A stretch of DNA of 64,000 nucleotides from Croceibacterium sp. TMG7-5b_MA50. GTDB lineage: Bacteria; Pseudomonadota; Alphaproteobacteria; Sphingomonadales; Sphingomonadaceae. Under the pieces are notes generated by a model. That model ran no database searches and was not told the origin of the DNA. It was given only the letters and a program-made list of their open reading frames with translations. Location of the stretch: positions 2,746,001 to 2,810,000 of the forward strand of contig NZ_CP156082.1 in NCBI RefSeq assembly GCF_039830145.1. The letters are read 5' to 3'. The position numbers were made by a program, and so were the translations under genes. This document shows positions 15,500 through 31,977 of the stretch, one piece after another (positions within the stretch are counted from its first letter, which is position 1; the number at the start of each line of letters is the position of its first letter).

Positions 15500-15715
15500 C
15501 GCCCTCTGCCGGACAGCTTCGAGAAAGCCGGGCCTTGCGCGGGGGCCTGTGCGATGGATGGACATCCGGCACCCCGTGAGACGAAGCCAGTGCTGCCACG
15601 ACCATCCCATGGGGGTGAGTCGCCGGGCGGCCTTCCGTGCGTCTCGCGTCCCCGCCAGCAAGATTCATCTGCCGGCGCAAGCGTGCCGGCTTTATCCGAA
15701 GAGGCACCACCCTTC

Positions 15716-19897
<4,182 letters not shown>

Positions 19898-19967
19898 CAG
19901 GTGGCCGGGCGGCAGCGATGCCGCCCGCCGCTGTCCCAAGATTTTCCCCCTCATGGGATGAAAACAG

Positions 19968-24278
<4,311 letters not shown>

Positions 24279-24301
24279 GCGTCGCAGCCGCGGCCAGGAT
24301 C

Positions 24302-24336
24302 AACCCCGTCGGGCCTTTGGGTCCGGCGGGGTTTTT
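24302..24336 (+). terminator. Intrinsic terminator of rpoBC
   Basis: A 14-bp stem with G-U pairs (24302-24315 with 24320-24333) and a tetraloop, followed by a T run and a further T-rich stretch, 23 bp after the rpoC stop. Confidence 0.9.
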
Positions 24337-24440
24337 CTTTGCCCCGGCCAAGCGGTTGTGCGCTGCACCACCGCTTGATCCGGCGCGGCCACGGTCCACA
24401 TACCGCTCGGTACGTAATTCTTTCTGGAGCCGATTTCCGC

Positions 24441-25553
<1,113 letters not shown>

Positions 25554-25592
25554 CGCTTGGCGGCGGGGCGGGCGGGGGGTAGGGTGCGGGTC

Positions 25593-26009
25593 ATGCGCAT
25601 CGCTCCCCTGCTCGCCCTGTCGACTGGCCTAACACTGCTGGCCGCGTGCCAGCCTGCCGATCCGCCCGGCAGCGCACCGGTGGTGAGCGCAGCCACCATC
25701 GCCGGCGAATATCGCGTGACCACGCTGGATGACACACCGGCCGACTTGCCGGAGCCGATGCAGGCGGCCATCACTCCGACCCGCATCGATGTGCGATCGG
25801 GCTGCGTCCGCTTTGCTTTCGACTACCAGCTGGAAGGCGATGTCCTCAACCTGACCCCCGCTCCGGTCCCCTCCTGCCGCCGCGCATTGCTGCCGGCGGA
25901 ACAGAAGGTGCAGGACGTGCTGGCGACCGGGCCGACGATCACCCGTCTGGCTGACGAGAGCCTGAAGGTCGGCGGCGCGACGGCCAGCTTCGTTCTCGCG
26001 CCCGGCTGA
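25593..26009 (+). CDS. Lipoprotein, possibly META/HslJ-like
   Basis: A 138-residue protein with a lipoprotein signal (MRIAPLLALSTGLTLLAACQ; lipobox LAAC, Cys at 19). The mature part contains SGCVRFAFDYQLEGDVLNL and a second Cys in APVPSCRRA. The layout (short beta-rich domain, an SGC motif, an LxGxxLxLT-like segment) resembles META/HslJ domains, but the match is weak. It lies between the reductase (39 bp) and gltX (37 bp), all on the same strand. Function unknown. Confidence 0.65.
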   Translation: MRIAPLLALSTGLTLLAACQPADPPGSAPVVSAATIAGEYRVTTLDDTPADLPEPMQAAITPTRIDVRSGCVRFAFDYQLEGDVLNLTPAPVPSCRRALLPAEQKVQDVLATGPTITRLADESLKVGGATASFVLAPG

Positions 26010-26046
26010 CCTTCCACGCGGGCCACGATCTGCTAGCGGGCGGGGC

Positions 26047-27378
26047 ATGAACGTCACCACCCGTTTCGCCCCGTCCCCCACCGGCCGGCTGCATGTCGGC
26101 AATATCCGTACCGCGCTGCACAACTGGCTGCTGGCGCGGGCGGCAGGCGGACGCTTCCTGCTGCGCATCGACGACACCGATGCCGCGCGCAGCGAGGAGC
26201 AATTTGTCGATAAGATCCGTGCCGATCTCGCCTGGCTGGGACTGGTGCCGGATGGGGAGGAGCGGCAATCGGCCCGGCTGTCGATCTACGAGCAAGCGTT
26301 CAATCGGCTGCGTGCGGCCGGACGGATCTACCCGGCCTATGAGACGCAGCAGGAGCTGGAGCTGAAGCGCAAGGTGCTGCTGGGCCGCGGATTGCCGCCG
26401 ATCTACGACCGGGCGGCGCTGCACTTGAGCGAGGCCGAGCGGGCGGAGAAGGAGGCTGCGGGCATCGCGCCGCACTGGCGCTTCCTGCTCGACCATGCGG
26501 AGCCGATCAGGTGGCAGGACGGTATTCGCGGCGCGCAGCACTTCGACCCGGCCGCCTTGTCCGATCCGGTGGTGCGGCGCGCCGACGGATCGTGGCTGTA
26601 CATGCTGCCTTCCGTCATCGACGACATCGAAATGGGCGTGACGGACGTGCTGCGGGGCGAGGATCACGTCAGCAACACCGCCCTGCAGATCCAGATGTTC
26701 ACCGCCATGGGTGCCGGGCCACCCCGCTTCGCGCACGAGGCGCTGCTGGTCGGAAGCGAGGGCAAGTTGTCCAAGCGACTGGGCTCGCTCGGCTGCGATG
26801 CGCTGCGGGATGACGGCATTGAACCCGAAGCGTTGCTGTCGCTGCTGGCGCGGCTCGGCACCTCGCAACCGGTCGAGCCACAGCCGGACATTGCGGCGCT
26901 GGTGCCCGGCTTTGACCTCGCAACGTTCGGGCGGGCGCCGGCCCGCTTCGATGCGGAGGAACTGGCGCGGGTGAACGCGGCTGTGATTCACCAATTGCCG
27001 TTCGCTCGGGTCGCCGACCGGCTGCCCGCAGGCATGGGGGCACAGGCGTGGGAAGCGGTGCGGCCGAACCTGCATCGCATCGGCGAGGCAGCCGATTGGT
27101 GGCAGGTGATCGAGGGGCCGGTGACCCCGCCCCCCTTTGATGAGGAAACGCGCGCGTTCCTGCAGCTCGCCGCCGATCTCGACAGGTGGGGCGATGATCC
27201 GTGGGCTGTGCTCACTGCGGCGCTGAAGGAGGCAACGGGGCGCAAGGGGCGCGCATTGTTCCTGCCATTGCGTCAGGCACTGACGGGCCTTGATGCAGGG
27301 CCCGACATGCATCGGCTGCTGCCGTTGATCGGGCAGGTGCAGGCGCGCAGGCGGCTGCTTGCTGCTGCAGCGCAATAA
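26047..27378 (+). CDS. gltX: Glutamate--tRNA ligase (short GluRS paralogue)
   Basis: A 443-residue class I aminoacyl-tRNA synthetase. The HIGH motif is GRLHVGN (13-19) and the KMSKS equivalent is KLSKR (240-244). FLLRIDDTDAARSEEQ and VTDVLRGEDHVSNTALQ are family signatures. Many alphaproteobacteria carry two GluRS, one of which mischarges tRNA-Gln for the GatCAB pathway; this protein's length and divergent C-terminal anticodon-binding region fit the second type, but specificity cannot be read by eye. It is the last gene before the ZnuD-like receptor. Confidence 0.92.
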   Translation: MNVTTRFAPSPTGRLHVGNIRTALHNWLLARAAGGRFLLRIDDTDAARSEEQFVDKIRADLAWLGLVPDGEERQSARLSIYEQAFNRLRAAGRIYPAYETQQELELKRKVLLGRGLPPIYDRAALHLSEAERAEKEAAGIAPHWRFLLDHAEPIRWQDGIRGAQHFDPAALSDPVVRRADGSWLYMLPSVIDDIEMGVTDVLRGEDHVSNTALQIQMFTAMGAGPPRFAHEALLVGSEGKLSKRLGSLGCDALRDDGIEPEALLSLLARLGTSQPVEPQPDIAALVPGFDLATFGRAPARFDAEELARVNAAVIHQLPFARVADRLPAGMGAQAWEAVRPNLHRIGEAADWWQVIEGPVTPPPFDEETRAFLQLAADLDRWGDDPWAVLTAALKEATGRKGRALFLPLRQALTGLDAGPDMHRLLPLIGQVQARRRLLAAAAQ

Positions 27379-27380
27379 TT

Positions 27381-27432
27381 TTGGCTTGGCAGCATGATAT
27401 ATTGATACTAGCGGGCGTGTAACAGAATTACA
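27381..27432 (+). promoter_or_regulatory. Promoter and candidate Zur-type operator of the ZnuD-like receptor
   Basis: TTGGCT (27381-27386), 17 bp, GATACT (27404-27409) forms a plausible promoter. Just downstream, overlapping the expected transcription start, is the inverted repeat TGTAA-CAGAA-TTACA (27418-27432). Repressors of the Fur/Zur family bind AT-rich palindromes in this position. With a zinc-receptor-like gene behind it, zinc repression is a reasonable inference, not a demonstrated site. Confidence 0.45.
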
Positions 27433-27447
27433 TAGCGGACTCGCCTC

Positions 27448-29598
27448 ATGCCTCGCCAACTGCTCCTTGCCGCGTCCTGCCTTGCCGGCAGTCTCCTCGT
27501 CACGCCGGTTCTGGCGCAGCAGCAGGTGGATGGTGATCGGGCGGAGGTATTGCGCGGACCGATCATCGTCACGGCCCCGGGACTTGCGCGACTGGACCTG
27601 CTGGCCGGGACCAGCGTGATCGAGGGCGAGGACCTGCAGCGCAACTTGAAGGGGCAGATCGGCGACGTAATTGCCAAGCTGCCCGGCGTCAGCACCACCG
27701 CCTTCGTCCCCGGTGCCTCCCGCCCGATCCTGCGCGGCCTTGGTGGCGACCGCGTGCGCGTGCTGGTCGATGATCTCGGCACGGCCGACGCCGGCAATGT
27801 GTCGGACGATCACGCCGTTACCGTCGATCCGCTGATCGCGCAGCGGGTGGAGGTGCTGCGCGGGCCGGCGGTGCTGCTGTATGGCAGCCAGGCGATCGGC
27901 GGCGCGGTCAATGTGGAGACCAGCCGCCTGCCCGACCGGGTACCTGATGCGCCGCAGGTCAATGCGCTGGTCGGGGCTGACACGGCCTTCAACCGCTTCC
28001 AGGGTGGGGCCAGCTTCGACCTGCCGCTATCGCAGAGCCTGTCGTTCCATGTCGATGGCGCATATCAGGAGACCGGCGACCTGGAGATCCCCGGCTACGC
28101 CGTGGCGCCCGACCTCCGGACCGACCTGCTGGCCGATGCGGCCGAGCATGCGGCAGAAGGCGAGGCGGAGGAAGCGGCCGAGCTGACCGAGGCGGCGAGC
28201 CGCCGGCGGCGGGTGCCCAATTCCGCCAGCGAGCAGAAGAGCGCCGCCGCCAGCCTCAACTGGTTTTCCGGCAATAGCAGTCTGGGTGCCGCCTTCAGCT
28301 GGTATGACACCGCCTATGGCGTGCCGGAGCGGCCCGGCGCGGGGCACGCGCACAGCGAGGAGGCGGAAGACCACGACCACGACCATGATCACGCTGAACA
28401 CGAGCACGAGGAAGGGCACGAACATGGCGATGTTACCATCGGCATGCAGCAGTACCGGGGCGACCTGAAGGGCGTCCTGGACCTTGGCACCGGCTTTTTC
28501 GATGAATTGCGCACCCGCTGGGCCTACACCGATTATCGCCATACCGAGTTCGAGGGTGACGAGGTCGGGACCGTGTTCACCGTGGAGACCGTGGAAGGGC
28601 GCGCTGAGCTGGTCCAGACGCCGCGGGATGGCTGGTCGGGATCGATCGGCGCGCAGTACCTGCATACCGATTTCGGTGCCGTCGGGGCCGAGGCGTTCGT
28701 TCCGCCGAACGTGACCGAGACCTTCGCCCTGTTTGCGCTGCAATCAGTAGAGCTTGGCCTGGCCGAGTTGCAGGCGGGCGCGCGCTACGACAACACCTCC
28801 ATCGATGTGGAGACGCTGGGTGAGCAGCGTGACTTTGACGGCTTTTCCGGCTCGCTCGGCCTGTCGCTGCCGCTTGGCGGGACCGGCCTGCGCGCGGGTG
28901 TCGTCGGCAGCCATGCGGAACGGGCGCCCACCACGACGGAATTGTTCGCGGAAGGGCCGCATATCGCCACGCAGCAGTTCGAGATTGGCAATGCCGATCT
29001 CGACAAGGAGCGTAGCTGGGGATTGGAAGGCTATGTCCGCGGCAGCTTCGGCGGGGCGCAGCTATCGGCGTCGGTATATCATAGCTGGTTCGACAACTTC
29101 ATCTATCTGACCGACACGGGTGTGGAGGAAGATGGTCTGCCGGTGTCGACCTTTGCGCAAGGGGGCATGAACCTGTTCGGCGCGGAAGGGGAGGTGCAGT
29201 TCCCGCTGGTCGATACAAGCCGGTTCGATCTGGCGGCGGATCTGCGCGCCACCTATACCCGCGCCACGCTGGACGAAGGTGGTCCGGTGCCGCGCATCCC
29301 GCCACTCAGCCTGCTGGGCGCACTGCAGGCCGGCCTTGGCCCGGTGGACGCACGAGCGGAGGTACAGTGGTTCGATGATCAGGACCGTCTGGCCGACGGC
29401 GAGACGCCGACCGACGGATTCACCTTCGTGAACCTGTCGCTCGGCTATCACCCGCTGCCGCAGAACGAGAACGTGCTGATCCTGCTGCAACTCGATAACG
29501 TCTTCGCGAAGGAAGGGCGTAACCACGCCAGCTTCACGAAGGACTTCGTGCCGCTGGCAGGTCGTAACTTCCGGGTCAGTGCACGGATCAGCCTGTAG
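27448..29598 (+). CDS. TonB-dependent receptor, ZnuD-like (zinc/metal uptake)
   Basis: A 716-residue outer-membrane gated channel. A signal peptide (about 1-23, ends PVLAQ) precedes a plug domain (about 45-160, with LPGVSTTAFVPGASRPILRG and VEVLRGPAVLLYGSQAIGGA), then a 22-strand barrel ending in an aromatic-rich strand (FRVSARISL). Residues about 300-328 form an extracellular loop with roughly a dozen His alternating with Asp/Glu, the hallmark of zinc receptors such as ZnuD of Neisseria. It is monocistronic, with a palindrome in its promoter. A nickel or cobalt receptor is the main alternative. Confidence 0.87.
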   Translation: MPRQLLLAASCLAGSLLVTPVLAQQQVDGDRAEVLRGPIIVTAPGLARLDLLAGTSVIEGEDLQRNLKGQIGDVIAKLPGVSTTAFVPGASRPILRGLGGDRVRVLVDDLGTADAGNVSDDHAVTVDPLIAQRVEVLRGPAVLLYGSQAIGGAVNVETSRLPDRVPDAPQVNALVGADTAFNRFQGGASFDLPLSQSLSFHVDGAYQETGDLEIPGYAVAPDLRTDLLADAAEHAAEGEAEEAAELTEAASRRRRVPNSASEQKSAAASLNWFSGNSSLGAAFSWYDTAYGVPERPGAGHAHSEEAEDHDHDHDHAEHEHEEGHEHGDVTIGMQQYRGDLKGVLDLGTGFFDELRTRWAYTDYRHTEFEGDEVGTVFTVETVEGRAELVQTPRDGWSGSIGAQYLHTDFGAVGAEAFVPPNVTETFALFALQSVELGLAELQAGARYDNTSIDVETLGEQRDFDGFSGSLGLSLPLGGTGLRAGVVGSHAERAPTTTELFAEGPHIATQQFEIGNADLDKERSWGLEGYVRGSFGGAQLSASVYHSWFDNFIYLTDTGVEEDGLPVSTFAQGGMNLFGAEGEVQFPLVDTSRFDLAADLRATYTRATLDEGGPVPRIPPLSLLGALQAGLGPVDARAEVQWFDDQDRLADGETPTDGFTFVNLSLGYHPLPQNENVLILLQLDNVFAKEGRNHASFTKDFVPLAGRNFRVSARISL

Positions 29599-29607
29599 GC
29601 GACAAGC

Positions 29608-30198
29608 TCAGTACCGCCACCAGGCCCGGCGCTTGGTGTCCGGCACGCCGTCGCCATCCGTATCCACATAGCCGCCGGGCGTAGCCGGGGCGGTGACGAA
29701 GGGCCGGTCGCCCGCGCCGTTGGTGGCGCGGCCTTCCGCCAGGCCTTCTGCCCGAGCCTGGGCGAGCTCCGCCTCCCGCGCGCGCAGTTCCGCCTTGTGC
29801 GTCTCGATCTCGCCCTTACGCACGGTGCGGATATGGTCGTAGTGCCAGCGCATCTGGCCGTAGGCGAACACCGCTAGCAGGCCGCCGATGATTGCCAGGT
29901 TCTTCATGGCTGCCTGCGCCTGCATCGGATCGCTGATCTGCGCGTGGAACAGCAGGATGGTCAGCGCGGTGAAGCCGGCGAGCAGCAGCGAGATCAGCCG
30001 GCTTGCCAAACCCAGCGCCAGCAGCGCGCCCGCGACCAGTTCGAAGATGGCGGTCGGCAGCGCGAGCGATGGCGACAGCGTGCTGCTGGAGGCGATGTAG
30101 CTGGCGGTGCCGGGCAGGTCGGCCAGCTTCTGGATACCTGATACGAAGAACAGCGCACCCAGCAGGACGCGCCCGATGGCAACGGCGATGGCGGACAT
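29608..30198 (-). CDS. DoxX family membrane protein with a C-terminal DxDxDG tail
   Basis: A 196-residue inner-membrane protein. The first 120 residues are a four-helix DoxX domain (GRVLLGALFFVSGIQKLADL, then ELVAGALLALGLASRLISLL). A coiled, charged segment (about 125-160, Lys/Glu/Ala-rich) follows, and the tail ends with DTDGDGVPDTKRRAWWRY (179-196), which looks like a calcium-binding thrombospondin type 3-like repeat. GGGGAG lies 9 nt before ATG 30198. DoxX proteins have been linked to redox and thiosulfate or quinone biochemistry, but the role here is unknown. Confidence 0.8.
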   Translation of the reverse strand: MSAIAVAIGRVLLGALFFVSGIQKLADLPGTASYIASSSTLSPSLALPTAIFELVAGALLALGLASRLISLLLAGFTALTILLFHAQISDPMQAQAAMKNLAIIGGLLAVFAYGQMRWHYDHIRTVRKGEIETHKAELRAREAELAQARAEGLAEGRATNGAGDRPFVTAPATPGGYVDTDGDGVPDTKRRAWWRY

Positions 30199-30322
30199 TG
30201 GCGATACTCCCCTTGATCTTTGTTGCAGGGGAACGCGCGGAATGCGGGTAAGTGCCTTTATGCCCGAATGACCCGCGCCACGCCTGTCGCCGGTTGGCAG
30301 GCGCGGCGGGGAGGCCGGTGCT

Positions 30323-31609
30323 CTACCGCTTCCAATCCTCATATTCGTCGAGCACACGCTGCGGCTGCGTGACCCACCAATTATAGCCGTTGCGCCGCCC
30401 TTCGGAGATGTTGTTCACGTCATCGTGGATGGTGCGGTCCTTGTCCCCGAAGATCGGCTGACCGGTGACGATGTCGTAATTGCGCGACCACAGCGGGCCG
30501 GCGCCTTCGCGCGGGAACAGCTTGCGCCCCTCGTTACCCACGCGCTCCCACGCGAAGCCACGCACGGCCGCCGATTGCAGCCAGGCGATGCCACCCTCGA
30601 CGGAGGCGCGGATCGCGGGGCTGGGATCGGGCCGGCTCATCAGGAACTCCAGCACCTCCGTCGTCTCGCCGCTGGCAATGGAGCGCGGCTCGTAATTGCG
30701 GGCGGAGATCGGCTCCAGCGTCAGGGGATCGACCTGTTGCGGCCAGCCCAGCAGCGCGCCGTCGCGGCGGACCTGCGATGCCAGGATCACCGCCACCGCG
30801 CGATCGACCGCGCCGGCCGCCTGCTGGCGCAGGCGCTGGGGCACGAAATCATATTGCGGCTGGGCCGCCACCTCCCCCAGGAGCATCGCCGCCTTGGCCA
30901 CCGCATTGTCGTTGAAGGTGATGCCGTCGTGGAAGCCGCCTTCCAGCGGCCAGTTCTGCGGCCAGCCGCCATTGGGATATTGCGCAGCCAACAGGTACTC
31001 GACCCCGCGAACGAAACTGGCCCGGTACGCGTCGCCCTCATCACCCGGCAGGGCGGCGGCGACACGCTGCAGGAAGCGCATCTCCGTAGTGGTGGCGTTG
31101 TTGTCCAGCGAGCCGACGAACGTCCAGAACCGATCGGTCGGGGCGTCGAAATTGGCCGGGTCCTGCGCCATAGTCTCCGCATCATTGGCGTAGCGCTGGC
31201 CTGGCAGGCGCGCTGGTCCGCGACGATCCTGGTTCTTGCTCCACCCGCCGGCCGGCGTCTGGAAGCTGACCACCGTGTCCGCGATCGCGCGCGCTTCCGC
31301 CGTGCGATACCAGCGCGCTGGTCGATCGAGCGGCATGGTGTCGCTGCCGCCACCTGCGACCGGCGGCGGCGGCGGGGTCTGGCCTTGCGCCAGTTCCGCC
31401 GGCAATGACTGGCGATCAATCTCCATCTGCAGCTTCGAGCGCAGCAGGTATGCGCGCCAAACGTCCTGCTGATCGTCGGGCAGGGTAGCGATCCGCTGCT
31501 CCGTCAAGGGCAGGGCCGGCTGGTTGATGGCGATCACCTTGCCCTGCGTGGCACCTGCATGAAGGGTACAGCCTGCGAGCAGCAGGGCGGTCAGAATGCG
31601 TATGGTCAA
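30323..31609 (-). CDS. Pectate lyase, polysaccharide lyase family 10
   Basis: A 428-residue exported enzyme that cleaves polygalacturonate by beta-elimination. Family PL10 features are an alpha/alpha barrel with the conserved PAGGWSKNQDR, NDAETMAQDP, LDNNATTTEMRFLQRV and PNGGWPQNWPLEGGF stretches and the late WSRNYDIVTGQPIFGDKDR. The N terminus (MTIRILTALLLAGCTLHAGA) contains a lipobox-like LLAGC with Cys 14, so the enzyme may be a surface or periplasmic lipoprotein rather than freely secreted. It diverges from a large TonB-dependent receptor and belongs to the pectin-use region. Confidence 0.9.
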   Translation of the reverse strand: MTIRILTALLLAGCTLHAGATQGKVIAINQPALPLTEQRIATLPDDQQDVWRAYLLRSKLQMEIDRQSLPAELAQGQTPPPPPVAGGGSDTMPLDRPARWYRTAEARAIADTVVSFQTPAGGWSKNQDRRGPARLPGQRYANDAETMAQDPANFDAPTDRFWTFVGSLDNNATTTEMRFLQRVAAALPGDEGDAYRASFVRGVEYLLAAQYPNGGWPQNWPLEGGFHDGITFNDNAVAKAAMLLGEVAAQPQYDFVPQRLRQQAAGAVDRAVAVILASQVRRDGALLGWPQQVDPLTLEPISARNYEPRSIASGETTEVLEFLMSRPDPSPAIRASVEGGIAWLQSAAVRGFAWERVGNEGRKLFPREGAGPLWSRNYDIVTGQPIFGDKDRTIHDDVNNISEGRRNGYNWWVTQPQRVLDEYEDWKR

Positions 31610-31977
31610 GCCTGTCTCCCGTGGCTCGTCCCGGGCGCGGCGCGACCGGGCTTCCTGTAAGCCGGACCATTTTCCCCGGCATGGCGACCAAGGCCGCAGC
31701 GTACCTGTTACATGTCATATAAGTGGATGCAAGAGAACCGCAGGGGATTGCGGGCTCCAGCGTTGCGAACGTCACCTTCCGCTCCCTACCCGATCAAGAT
31801 GGGTGTGACAGGCTTGAAGCAGCGAACGAGACGAGCCGTGCATCCAGTGCGTTGCGTTGCGGCATCATGATGGCTTCATTCGGGAAAAACGAAGCCCGCT
31901 GCGCTTGTCACCGGTGTCAGGTTATCATACAGGTTCGGCAAGACCAGCTGTCAGGCTGGCGATCGGAGTAGCGAAAC
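31610..31977. promoter_or_regulatory. Divergent control region between pectate lyase and TonB receptor
   Basis: This 368-bp gap has no convincing gene. It must contain promoters for the pectate lyase (minus) and the receptor (plus). AT-richer patches lie at 31705-31722 and 31918-31932. A GGAG Shine-Dalgarno (around 31965) precedes the receptor ATG. No certain -35/-10 pair or regulator box could be assigned. Confidence 0.5.

Noticed and set aside
15449-15715. Extension of rpoB by 89 codons
   Set aside because: It would place the predicted rpoB promoter inside the coding region, and the translated extension has no match to RpoB N termini.
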